64,000 bases of DNA from Zelopaecilomyces penicillatus. Taxonomy: Eukaryota; Ascomycota; Sordariomycetes; Hypocreales; Pseudodiploosporaceae. Position 1 is the first letter of the stretch. The number at the start of each line of letters is the position of its first letter. This document shows, piece by piece, positions 52,133 to 64,000 of this stretch. The notes under the pieces are model-generated. The model worked only from the letters and a program-made list of their open reading frames with translations. It made no database searches and was not told the DNA's origin. The translations under genes were made by a program, and so were the position numbers. The stretch lies in NCBI GenBank assembly GCA_005765155.1, contig VCCP01000002.1, positions 2,480,001 to 2,544,000 on the forward strand, read 5' to 3'.

Positions 52133-52861
52133 TATACTATTTGTTTAGCCTTATTTATTTTAAGATAATCTATAAGAATAATAGGTAATTAATATAATAA
52201 TATAATTTTAAAAGGCCTATAAATAGAATTATAATATTATTAAGAGATAATTAGTATTATCTATATAAAATAGTATTAATCTTAGAAAATAATATCAGTT
52301 AATATAATATTATACCTTAAGAATTATAAATTAAAAATAATAATATTATATCTCTTTTTAATAGAATAATTCTAAGGATAAGATTAATAACTCTTTTATT
52401 TAAAAACAAATCTTAAAAAAATTAATAAAATTAATAATAAATCTTAATTAAAGATTAATAAAAAGATTTTAAATATAATTTAAAATATTAGAATTATTAA
52501 AAGAATAATAATTATATTTTAAATTAATAGAATTATTAATAAAAACTTTAATTTAAATTAATATCCTTAATTAAAAATAAAAACTATTATTAATACTTAT
52601 AAAATATAATATTAGATATCTAATACTTTATATAAAATATTTAAAAATAATATAAATAGCTTTATATTTTTTATTAATTATACTTTATAAAATATATAAA
52701 GATTATTTATAAATTAATTTTTAATTATAATGTATAAAATCTATAATAAATAAAAAAAAAGAATTTTTTTAAGATTATAAAAAATAAAATATAATAATTA
52801 TAATTAATTTAAGATATTTAATAAATATAATCTTAAGATATTTATATAATAATTTCTTTTA
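52133..52861 (+). pseudogene. E2 Copia gag, 5' part
   Basis: Matches 23393-24165 of E1. Stops in all frames, no motif readable. It is cut at 52867 by element D and resumes at 59334. Confidence 0.6.
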
Positions 52862-52866
52862 TTTAA

Positions 52867-53042
52867 TATAATACTAGTATAAAGTATAATATATAATATA
52901 TAATTATAATCTTTATTTATAGTATTATAAGCTATATATCTAGAATATATAAAATTAAATATAAGCTTTAATATTAATATAATTATTAAAATTCTTAATT
53001 CTTAATTATTTATTATAAATCCTAAATCAAAGTCTTTTTATA
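52867..53042 (+). repeat. Element D 5' LTR (176 bp)
   Basis: TATAATACTAGTATAAAG...CTTTTTATA, partner of 59153-59328 and homologous to the B and C LTRs. Confidence 0.93.
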
Positions 53043-56000
53043 ATTCTTATATTTCCTTTTATAAATACCTTGGATTTATATTAATTTTTTAAAAAAAAAG
53101 GATATAAATTATTATTAGATTTATTTAAAGGTATCTTATTAAAGCCTATAATAAGATAATCTAATTATAAACATTAAAGATAACCTTAATTATAAAAAGA
53201 TATATAATATTTATTTTTAAATCTATTAAAAAATAATTAAATTATTTAAATTCTAAAAATAAATTAATAAGATTAAAAGATTAATTTAATATAATTAATA
53301 AGCTTATATAAATCTAAAAATAATAAGCTTATATATAATAATAATTTATAAAATAATAGATATTATTATAAGATAATAATACTTTATAAATATTTATAAT
53401 ATCTATATAAAGGGATATTAATAATTTAATAAAAGTTAAGATATTTATTAAATTAATTTTTTAAGGAATCTTAAAAAATAAGATTATTTAATTAATTAAT
53501 CTAGAAAATACTTTTAAAAGAAAGCTAAAGGTCTATAAAAATAATAAAAATAAGATTCTTTTAATTATTAATTAATTAAATAAATAATTAATAGAATATT
53601 AATAAATAATTTAATTAATAAATCTAGATTAATAATCTATTAATATAGGATTAAATTAGGATTATTTTTTAAAATAAATAAATATCTTATTATTAAAATA
53701 AAAGAATTATTTATAGGAATTCTATTATAAATTTTATAAATTAAAATAAAAGCTTAAAAATACTTTAAATAAGCTATATAATACTATATTATATTATAAA
53801 CCTTATTTTAAGCTAGATCCTATATAATAAATAATATTTTTTTTATAAAATTTCTTTTAATAGTATAGGCTGGTTTATAAATTATTAATAAATTATTAAT
53901 AAATTACCTTAATTTAATATATTTTATAGACTAATATTAAGTAAAGAATATATAAAAAAGAAAGATAAATAATAATAATATTACTTTAAATAAGTATTTT
54001 AGATTAAATATAAGAAAGTATTTTTATTTAATAAAATAAAAAAATAAAAAAAATAATTAATTAAGAAATAAAATATAATTAAATTATAGATATCTTTAAA
54101 TTATAATAATAATTATTTATATCTATTCTATAATAAAAGCTAAGGATCTTTAATAAGGGATTATAAAGGGTAAAGATAAAGTAAAAGCTTTATAAAAATA
54201 ATATATTATATTTATAAAAATAATAATTATCTAATAAATATATATTTAAATAAAAAAGAAAAAGAAAATAAATTATTAAAATCTATTAAAAATAATATAA
54301 AAAAAGAATAATAATTAAAATAGCTTTAATAACTTTAATTAAATAGATTTAAATTAGAATAATAGTTTATTTTTATATAACTATAATAATTAAAAGGTAA
54401 GATTATATTGAAATATATATAGATCTTAATATAAAATCTAAGATTAATTTAATAAATAAAGATTTTATAAGAAAAAGTTAATTAAAATAAATATCTTTAA
54501 TATTAATTAAATTAAAAACTATAAATAAGATAAGGATTAAAATCTATAATATTAAGAAAATATTAATAATTATTATTAATTTAAGAGATATTATTAAATA
54601 TATTATAATTATATATATTAATATTAATTATAATTTAAAAAAAGAAAAAAGTTTTATTTTATTAAATATAATTATATTAATTAAATATTATATTTATATA
54701 AATATTTATAATAATATATAATAATTTAAATAAAATTAAGATATTATTAAAACCTTTTGATTATATAAATTTATAAAAGTTTATAAAAATAAAGCTATTA
54801 TTTTTATAATTATATATTTAAATAAATCTATTTTTTTAAGAAAAGAAAAAATATTAAATAATATATAAAATATTATAGATTTATCTTTAAAATTATAAGA
54901 ATTCTTAGATATATTTATATTTAAAGGTATTAGTATTTTACTAATATATAAGAAAATAGATTATATAATTAATTTATTATTAGATATATTACTTTTTATA
55001 AAATAATTTATTTATTTTTATAAAAAGAATTAAAGGAATTATAAATATATCTTAAAAAGAATATAAAATTAAATTAAATTTATTTTTTAAAGAATCCTAT
55101 AAAAGTATTAATTCTATTTATTTTAAAAAGAGATAGAAGTTTATATCTATATATAGATTATTAAGGTTTTAATAAGATAATAAATTAGAATTATTATACT
55201 TTATTTTTTATTTCTAAGATTCTTAATTATATTATAAAAATAAAATATTTTATAAAAGTTAATATTAAAGATATATATTATTAAATCTAAATTAAAAAAG
55301 ATAATAAATAAAAAAGGATAATAAATAAAAAAGGATAATAAATAAAAAATAGTTTTTTATATTTAATTTAATTATTATAAATATTTAATAATACCTTTTA
55401 AATTAATTAATATATCTATAATATTTTAATATTATATATATAAGATTTTAAAGGAATTATTTAATATTACTTATATTATATTTTATATATAAAATAAGTT
55501 TTATAAAGGCTAAGGATTATATAATTCTATATAAACCCTAAAAAATATTATTTTTATTAAAAGAAAATAGAGTTTTTAAGATATTTCCTTTTTATAAAAG
55601 AAATATTAATAAACCTAAAAAGAATAATAATAATTATAAAATAAAAATAATTAAAAATATATAAAGATATATAGATTTTCTTAGGATTCTATAATTTTTA
55701 TTATAGATTTATTTATAAATATTATTATATTATTATATTATTAAATATATTATTTTAAGGTAATATTAATAAAAAAAAGCTAGGAAATATATCCTTATAT
55801 ATTAATAAAGGATAAGCTTTTTAATATCTTAAATAAATATTTTAAGAAATATCTTTATTAAGATATTTTAATTTATAATACTAAATATAATTTAAAATAG
55901 ATATTTTAAAATATATAATAATAGAAATAATATTATAATAGGATAATAAGAATATTTAATATTTAATAATTTTTTATTTTAAGAAATTTATTCTTATAAA

Positions 56001-58060
56001 AATAAATTATAATATAGTTAATTAAAAAATATTTATTATAATATATTCTTTTAAATACTAATAAAGATATATTAATAAATTAATAAAATAAATAAAGATT
56101 TTATTTAATTATTAGAATCTTTAAGGTTTTATAATATAATTAAAGCTATTAAAAAGATAAGTATATTAATTTATAGCTTTAATATTTTATAATTTTATTA
56201 TAAGGTATTACTTTAATAAATTAAATCTAATAGATATATCTTTATAATAATATAATTATTAAGATAAAAAAGCCTTAATTAATTTAAAATTATTATTATT
56301 ATTATATAAATTAATTAAATTAATAATAAATATCTAATATATTAATAATAAATTATTAATATTAGAATACTTTTCAAGTTAATAGATCAAAGCTATATTT
56401 AATTATAAATAAAATTTCCTATAATTAAGAATAAAAATAGCTATAAATAATAAGATTTTAATAAATACTAATATATTTAAATTATTTTTATAGCTTTTAA
56501 GAAAAGCTTAATAATAAGATATTAAATTAATAAAATAAAAAGAAGATTTATTATTAAAGAAATAAAAGTAAAATTAAGGATCTTAATTAATAGATATAAA
56601 TAGCCTTATAAGATTAAAAAATTATATTTATATTTTTAATAATTTATTATTAGGGAATAAGCTTTTATAGCTTTATTATAATAGTCTATTAATAGATTAT
56701 TTTAATATTACATATATTATTAAGCTTTTATAATAATAATTCTATTAATATATTATATATAAGGATATTAATAAATATATTATAAGCTATAGTATTTATT
56801 AAGGTATAGTTATATAGTATTATTAATTATATGAATATTTAGAATTATTATTAAAATCTAATATACCTTATAAAGAAATCTTAATAGATTTTATTATTAA
56901 TTTATTAATAATTATCTATAAAAAAAAGAAATTAATATAATATTAATTATTATTAATTATTATTAATTAATTTATATAATATTATTTATTTATTTTTATA
57001 AATATTAGAATTATTATATTAGAATTAATTAAATTATTTTATTATAAGATAGAATTATATCTTAATATATTAAAAGGTATTATATTTAATTAAGATTTAA
57101 TTTTTATTAATAGTTTTTAATTAAAGCTATATTATTAATAATATATAAAATATTACTTTTTAATTATATTTTATTTATAAATTAATAAATAAATTAAATA
57201 TATAAAATTAAATTTTAAAATATTATTTATAATATTTTATAATAAAAGAATAAATAGCTTAATTAACTTTACTCTATATAATATAATTTATTTATAATTT
57301 AATTTTTTCTTTTATAATAGATCTTTTATTTAATAAGGCTTTAATAAACTATAATTATATATTTTATTTATAAAATAACCCTAATCTTAAAAATAAATTA
57401 TTTATTATAAAATATTATATATAAAGATATTTAAAATTATAAAAGAATTTAATAATAAATAAAATAAAATAATAAAAAGATAAATAAAAGATTATAATAA
57501 AAAGAGATAATATAATAATATTAAATATAAAAAACATATATTTAAAAATAAAAATAAAAATATATTTAAGATTTATTAATCTTTTTTAAATATTTTAATG
57601 AATTAATTTATAAATATATTATTTAGCTTTATTAAACCAATATTTATAAATTTATAATATCATTTATATATTACTATTAAAACCTTAAAAATAATATCAA
57701 GGCTTATAAATAATAATCTTTTAATACTAGATTTAAAAGATAATGATAATTAAGAAATTAAAGAAATAAAAAAAAAACTATTATTTAAAAAGAATTTTAT
57801 TATGTTATAAAATAAAGGAATTAATCTTTTCAATATAATTAATAGATTTTAAAAAAGAATATAGATATCCAAAAATTTATTAAGATATTTAATAAAATAT
57901 AAATAAAAATAAAAAGATTAATTAAAAAAGCTATAAAAAAAGAAAGGATTATATTAAAGATATATTATAAAATTAATAAAAATTCCTAAATAAAATAAAT
58001 TATTATTTTAAAATAATAAGAATATAATAAAATATTATTTAAATTTTAATAAAAATAATT
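53043..58060 (+). pseudogene. Element D gag-pol, RIP-inactivated and deleted in RT
   Basis: Collinear with element C. The gag zinc-knuckle footprint is at 54204-54245 (YYIYKNNNYLINIY, all ligands converted to Tyr). Protease lies at about 54420-54470, RT at about 55080-55480, RNase H at about 55860-56060, integrase at about 56640-57280, and the chromodomain-like region at about 57780-57900. Two features are specific to D. A 17-bp unit (AAAAAAGGATAATAAAT) is triplicated at about 55294-55348, between the second and third RT blocks. About 48 bp are missing at about 55475, removing the YLDD catalytic box that C has at 47324-47341. Confidence 0.82.
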
Positions 58061-59152
58061 AAAAACTTAATCCTTATAATAATATTCTTAAATATAATCT
58101 TATTATTATTAATTAAAACTTAAATTTTATTTATAATAATAAATAAAATTAATTATTAAATAATATATCCTTTATTATTAATATAAAGCTTTAAACTCTG
58201 ATTATTATATTATTTAATTACTTTTTTGTAATATTTAATTTATATCTTTTGATATATAGCTTTTATTAGCTATTATTAAATATTAATAAATAATTATTAA
58301 TAAAGATAAGAAAATATTTATATAAGTAAATATATTATCTATTAATTTATAATTTTTTTTTAATTAATAATTTTAATAAATAATCTTTAATTTAATATAT
58401 TTGAATTAAATAATCTTTATAATCTTTTTAATTCTAATTAATCTAAACTCTTATTAATAAACTATCTTAATAATCTTAAAAGCTAAATAAATATTAATAA
58501 AAAGATTAATAATATTTTATTATTTCTTTATAGAAAAGATATATTATTTAATTATTATAAAATAAAGATAATTAAATTTATATAAAAAATTAAGAATTTA
58601 AGTGAATTCTTTAATATTATCTATTATTAATATTAAAGGATTAAAATTAAATATTAATAATATTTTTAAAAAAAGAATTATAGATTATAATTAATATTAT
58701 ATTTAATATAATTAATATAATAAGCTAATAAGATAAAGATAAAATTATATTTAATTATTATAAATTTAAAGGGTTATTATTCTTTATTTATTATCTTTAT
58801 ATCTTTCTTAATTTTAAACCTTAAATAATAGCTATACTTATACTATTTAATAATAAAAGTATTAAACCTTCTATAATATTTTCATATAATAATTATTAAG
58901 ATTTTAATAGCTTTTCTATTAATTATAATAATTATTTAATAATTTATTTAAAAGATTAATATATAATAATTAAGAAATAAGAAGATCAAATATAAAAGAT
59001 AATATATTAAGGAATATTTAAAGAAATAAAAAGGTTAATATCTTAAAATATAAGAGTCTTTAAGTATATATATTAAAATTAAAAAAACTATATAATATAA
59101 ATAAAAAATTATATAGGTATTAAGGTAATATTTAATAAAAGTAGGGGATAGT

Positions 59153-59328
59153 TATAATATTATTATAAAGTATAATATATAATATATAATTATAATCTTT
59201 ATTTATAGTCTTATAAGCTATTTACCTGGAATATATAGAAGTAAGTATAAGCTTTAGTATTAATATAATTATTAAAATTGTTAATTCCTATCTATTTATT
59301 ATAAGTGCTAAATTAAATTCTTTTTATA
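59153..59328 (+). repeat. Element D 3' LTR (176 bp)
   Basis: Preceded by AAAAGTAGGGGATAGT, followed by TTTAA. It retains CTGGAATATATAGAAGTAAG exactly as in the element C 3' LTR, while the D 5' LTR has lost those G residues. Confidence 0.93.
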
Positions 59329-59333
59329 TTTAA

Positions 59334-62300
59334 TAAGATAGCTAATATATTTAAAAGTTAATTTATTTAAATAATTACTAGATTATTTATTATATATAAG
59401 CCATTTATTAAAAGCAAAAGTTAATTATAAAAATAATACATATTATAATTATAATTATTATAATAATAATTATAATATCTATAATAAGCTATTCTTATAT
59501 AATAATTTATAATATATATTATTTTAAATATTATAAATAAATATAGATATAATAATAATAATCTTAAGATTATTAAAGCTATAATAAGATTGTATAAAAA
59601 TAATATCTTATATAACAAAATTATTTTCTTAAAAGAATCTAAAGATTTTATATTATAAAAATAAGATATTATAAATATAGGTTATTAAAAATAAATTATT
59701 AAATATAATAATATTTAATTAAAATAAATAGATTAAATATAATACTTATTATTAATATTATAATAATAATCTTTTATTAGATATTATTATTATAAATTTA
59801 TTTTTTAATAAATAATTAATTAAAAGGATTATTATAAATAAAGAAATATTTTTTATTCTTTAAAAATACTATAAATTATAAGAAATCTATAATCTTCTTA
59901 TAATTATTATATAATTATTATATAATTATAAAGATATTCAATTATATAATTAAATATTTATAAAAGATATTTAAAAACTGAAATAAATAAATAAAATAAA
60001 TCTAATTTAAAAATATCTTTATAAACTCTAATTTATAAAGAATTTAAGCTTAATCTTTAAATACTTAAAGATAATTATTTATAATATATATATTATTAAA
60101 AGGATAAATAATAGAATTTAAATTTTATATAACCTATGAATAGAAAAGGCTTATAATTATTATATCTAATGGATTATAATAGCTTTAATTATAATATTAA
60201 GAATTATATTAATTTATTCTATAAAATTAAATAAATATCTTAAAATATTAAAAAAAGCTAAGAAGTATTAATATATAAATAAAAAGCCTAAACTAATTAA
60301 TTATATCAAGGATTATAATAAAATATATAGATATTATAACTCGATTTAAAGATCTTTATATTATAATAATAATAAATATAAATAATAATAATAACAAAAT
60401 ATTTAAATAAATTATATTATTAATAAACCTTTTAATCTAAATAATATCTTTATTAATATTATTAAAGATTTTAAAATTTAAAATATAATACTTTATATTT
60501 TAATTTAATTAATAATTAAAAAGAATATTTAATAATTAAAATAAATCTTAAATAATAAAGCTTTAAAATATTTTTATTATAATAAATATATATTTAATAA
60601 TTATAAAGTATTTTAAATTCTATTATTAATTAAAGGTATAAATAATAATATTATTATTATTATTATTAATAATAAAAAAATAAAAATAATTTCTATAATT
60701 TAAGGATCTTCTTATATAATAAAAATCTAATTCATAAAGATTCTATATATCTTGAATTATTATATTAATTTATTTATTATTAATAGATTTATAATATAAA
60801 ATAAAATATTTTATAATATAAAATAAAATATTTTATAATATAAAATAAAATATTTTATAATTAAAATAAATTATTTTAATTAAAAATCTTAAAAGAGTAT
60901 TAATATTCTTCAATCTTTTAATTATTATTATTATAAATAATTAAAAAAAAGCTAATTTAATAAACCTAATTATATTCCTAATAGCTTATATATTTAATAA
61001 AATCTTTTTTATTAATCTATATATATATATATAAGATATTGTAATAATAATAATTATATTAAATTAATAAAATCTCTTAATATTATAATTATTAATATTA
61101 AAAAATTTAAAATCTATTTTATTTATATTTAAGATTAAGATAAGTATTATAATAAATTATCTATAAAGTATTAAATTAAAATTAAAAATAAATAATAAAT
61201 TTAAATAAATTAATAGAATTATTAATTCTATATAATAAAAGATTTTATATTTTAATTATTAATAATCTAATTTAAAAACTATATATTTATTTATTAATAT
61301 AAAAAACTAAGCCTTTAATATAATATAAATTAATATTATTTATATTGAAATATAAATTAATTTAAAGATTGAAGAATATTATATTAATAATAATAATAAA
61401 TTTAAAAATTAAATATTATTAAGCTTTTTTAATATAAAAAGGATCTAAATTAATTATATAATATTATATTTATTATATTAAAATAGAGTTTTAGTATAAT
61501 CTTATTTAATTATATAATATTAAATATAAATTTTATTTATAAATAATAATCTATTAAAAATACTTTAAGAAGAAATTATCAAAATAATAATATATATCTA
61601 GGAATATAATTCTTATAATATATTAAATAAAATAATGTTATATAAAGTATAATATAGATATAAATTAATTATTAAATATCTAAGGTATATTAATTATAAA
61701 GCTTATAAATTAATATTTAAGGTTTATCTTCTTAAGAAATTTAATATAAGATTATTATTATATCTTTTAATTAATTATAAAAAAAATTTAATATATAAAC
61801 TCTAAAATCCTATGATAAAAAAGATTAAATAAATAAAAAATATAATCTTTAAAAAGGGATTATAAATAAATAATAAAATATTATTTCAATTATTAATTAA
61901 GAATATAAATCATAAGGTATCATCTTTAATAAAAATAATATTATTTATTTTAATATGTAAATAATATATTTAAATTTCTATATTTTAAAAGATAATTTAT
62001 AAGAAATTAATTAAATAAATTAAAAAAAGGAATAATAATCTAAATAATATAAGCTTAAAATTATATTTTAATTAAATAAATAATAATTATAATATAATAA
62101 TAAAATTAATAGATAAATTAATAAATTATATAAATAAATTTAAGAATAAATTTAAGTTTATATAATATTATTATAATATAATTAAAGATAGATTATCTAA
62201 AAACCCTATAATACTACAATAAATATAAAAATCAATATATTAAAATAATTAAAAAAGTATTATATAAAATAAATTAAATTTATTAAAAAAGAATAAGATT

Positions 62301-63815
62301 TAAAATCTATTAGATTTAAATAAGATAATTAATATAATTAATATTCTTAATAAAAAATAAATATTTAAAATAAAGCTAAATATAAATAATATAATTATCT
62401 ATTTTAAAATATAATATAATTATCTATTTTAAAATATAATATATTATTAAAGGCTTTAAATAATAATATAATATAAATTATATAAATATCTTTATATTAA
62501 TAATTTAATAGAAAACCTTTAGAATTTTGTTTATATTAATAACCTATATTATTATTTTTGATAAGGAAATTATAAAAAATATCTATATTAAATTCCTATT
62601 AGGATTTAAAATAAAATACATAATATATAAGCTAAAAAAGGCTTTATATAGATTTAAATAGATATATTATATCTAGTTTAGTACCTTAAAAAAAGCATTA
62701 AAAGAATTCAGATTTATTTAATTAATATATAATTTAATACTTTTTATAAATTAATCTAGTATTATTATTATATTTTATATTAATAATATTCTTTTATTTA
62801 AACTATTAAAAGATAATATTTAATAATAAAAAAAGAATCTTAATAATCGATTTAAGATAAAAGATCTAAACATTATATACTTCTTTTTTAATATATAAAT
62901 TATATAAGATTAAAAAAATTAATAATTATAACTTTTATAAAAGATATATTTATAAAATACTTTTAAGAAATTTAATCTAAAAAGGCTTATATTAAAGATA
63001 ATCCTTAAAAAAATAAATAAAAATCTATAATTGAATCTAAATAATTATAATAATATAAAATAAATAAACTTTTAATAATTATTTAATATAATACTCTATC
63101 TAATATATTATATATATATTAATATTATTTATTTAGGATTTAAGCTTTTTAGGTTTATATTAAACCTATTAATATTAAATACCTTATTAATAAAATAAAT
63201 CTATAGATATCTTATTAAAACCTAAAATATATTATTTTATTATTATTATCTAATAATTTTAAATAATTTTAAATAAATATATAATAAAAATAATTTTAAA
63301 TTATAATAATATTAGCTATTTATATTAATAAATAATACTATTAATTAGAAATTATTAAAATAAAAGATTATTATTATATTATTTATTAAAATAGAATATA
63401 TCTTAATAAATAATATAATATTAAAGGCTATATTCTTTCAAGATTTATTTATAAAGATTATAAATAATTTAATATAATCTATCTAATTAAATATTAATAA
63501 TAATAATATTATAATTCTTTTTAAAGAAATAAAGTATTATAAATAAATAAAATATATAAGGATTAAATATTATAAGATTTATAAATGAATTAAGAATAAT
63601 ATAATAAAAATAATCTAGATCTTTAAAAAGAAAGTTCTAATAGATTTAAATATTAAAGTATTATTATAATTAATATATAAAAAATAAAGGATATTTATAA
63701 AACTTAAAAGAAAAGAAATCTAATATTATATAATAACTATTTTTTATAAGGTTTTAATAAAGATAATAAGAAAATATTATATTATAATTTTATATTAATA
63801 TAAATTAAGGAGGGA
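59334..63815 (+). pseudogene. E2 Copia gag-pol remainder, RIP-inactivated
   Basis: Continues E2 after element D. 59340-60320 matches E1 24215-25130 (late gag/protease). 60330-61030 is absent from E1. 61060-61440 is the probable integrase, with many stops. RT: KLKKALYRFK at 62632-62660, TLKKALKEFRFI at about 62686-62722, catalytic box YINNILL at 62776-62796 (YVDD with both Asp turned to Asn). RNase H region at about 63140-63450 (deleted in E1), then a C-terminal tail to the purine tract. A 65-codon minus-strand open frame at 59421-59618 is antisense to this element and is not a gene. Confidence 0.78.
60796..60861. repeat. 22-bp tandem repeat, 3 copies
   Basis: Three copies of a 22-bp unit (ATAAAATAAAATATTTTATA plus AT) inside E2. 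Each unit contains the self-complementary AAAATATTTT. Confidence 0.9.
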
Positions 63816-63960
63816 TATTAGATTTGTTAATATAATTTAGGTTATATATAATTATTATATAAGGGAATTATTTATATTTATTATATACCTTTAAAAATTA
63901 AATACTTATGTTAATTAGTTAAGTTAATTAAAATATATTTATAGATCTTTTTTTATAATA
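63816..63960 (+). repeat. E2 3' LTR (145 bp)
   Basis: TATTAGATTTG...TTTATAATA, partner of 51973-52115, preceded by AAGGAGGGA and followed by AAAGG. Confidence 0.88.
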
Positions 63961-64000
63961 AAAGGCTTTATAATATTATTATTATTATAAGATTATTATT
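63961..64000. other. Right flank of E2
   Basis: Begins with the AAAGG target duplication. The rest is AT-rich and unassigned, cut by the window end. Confidence 0.5.

Larger units (their letters stand above)
52867..59328 (+). mobile_element. Element D: Ty3/Gypsy chromovirus, plus strand, nested in Copia E2
   Basis: Complete 6,462-bp element of the B/C family: 176-bp LTRs (52867-53042 and 59153-59328), TSD TTTAA (52862-52866 and 59329-59333), polypurine tract at about 59136-59152. It is the most decayed of the three, has lost C/G at many sites still present in C, and is about 74 bp shorter overall. It must be younger than E2, which it interrupts. Confidence 0.94.
51973..63960 (+). mobile_element. 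Element E2: complete Ty1/Copia retrotransposon, split by Gypsy element D
   Basis: 5' LTR 51973-52115, 3' LTR 63816-63960, and target duplication AAAGA (51968-51972) / AAAGG (63961-63965, one transition). Removing the nested element D (52867-59328) and its TSD leaves about 5.52 kb, a normal Copia length. The primer-binding site follows the 5' LTR and a purine tract AAATTAAGGAGGGA precedes the 3' LTR. RT with a Copia-type KLKKALYR and FYINNILL is at 62630-62800. Confidence 0.9.

Noticed and set aside
59421..59618. 65-codon open frame on the minus strand
   Set aside because: Antisense to the Copia E2 gag region and low complexity (Tyr/Ile/Leu/Asn only), as expected by chance in AT-rich DNA.
1..64000. 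Mitochondrial genome or Plasmodium-like AT-rich genome
   Set aside because: No mitochondrial genes, rRNAs or tRNAs. AT richness arises from mutated nuclear LTR retrotransposons with target duplications, and the one gene is a spliced nuclear fungal CenH3 of normal GC.

Overview
This window looks like one long AT-rich isochore from a filamentous ascomycete (Pezizomycotina). Almost all of it is A+T. C:G pairs survive mainly in CTA/TAG-like contexts, and every transposon reading frame is shattered by TAA/TAG stops. This is the pattern left by repeat-induced point mutation (RIP, C-to-T on both strands, preferring CpA). Three things support a fungal origin: RIP itself, two introns of 56-58 nt with CTAAT branch points, and a host gene encoding a fungal-type centromeric histone H3.

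Layout. 1-1854 is unrecognised AT-rich DNA. 1860-9842 is a complete chromodomain-bearing Ty3/Gypsy element (A), coding on the minus strand, with 214-bp LTRs and target-site duplication (TSD) GTTCT. A second, degenerate reading frame lies antisense between its pol and its 3' LTR. 9848-16915 is degenerate repeat DNA containing a 935-bp minisatellite with a 9-bp unit (14826-15760). 16960-17650 is the only normal-composition island and holds the single host gene, a three-exon CENP-A/CenH3 gene (17093-17605). A second 9-bp minisatellite follows at 17711-17893. 17894-23232 is degenerate DNA, including an unclassified dispersed repeat (F).

The right half is a nest of retrotransposons. Copia element E1 (about 23233-36195) is split by Gypsy element B (28051-34570, minus, TSD TTCTT). 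Gypsy element C (44728-51263, plus, TSD CTATT) stands alone. Copia element E2 (51973-63960, TSD AAAGA/AAAGG) is split by Gypsy element D (52867-59328, plus, TSD TTTAA). B, C and D are one family with 176-bp LTRs, and E1 and E2 are a second family with LTRs of about 143 bp. 37640-44722 is mostly unrecognised AT-rich DNA, with one G-rich patch (37981-38240) and a 19-bp tandem array.

None of the transposons can encode protein. The only gene that reads as intact is CenH3. A centromere-specific histone gene isolated in DNA that itself resembles a RIP-degraded fungal (peri)centromere is the most striking feature. Centromere identity cannot be shown from sequence alone.
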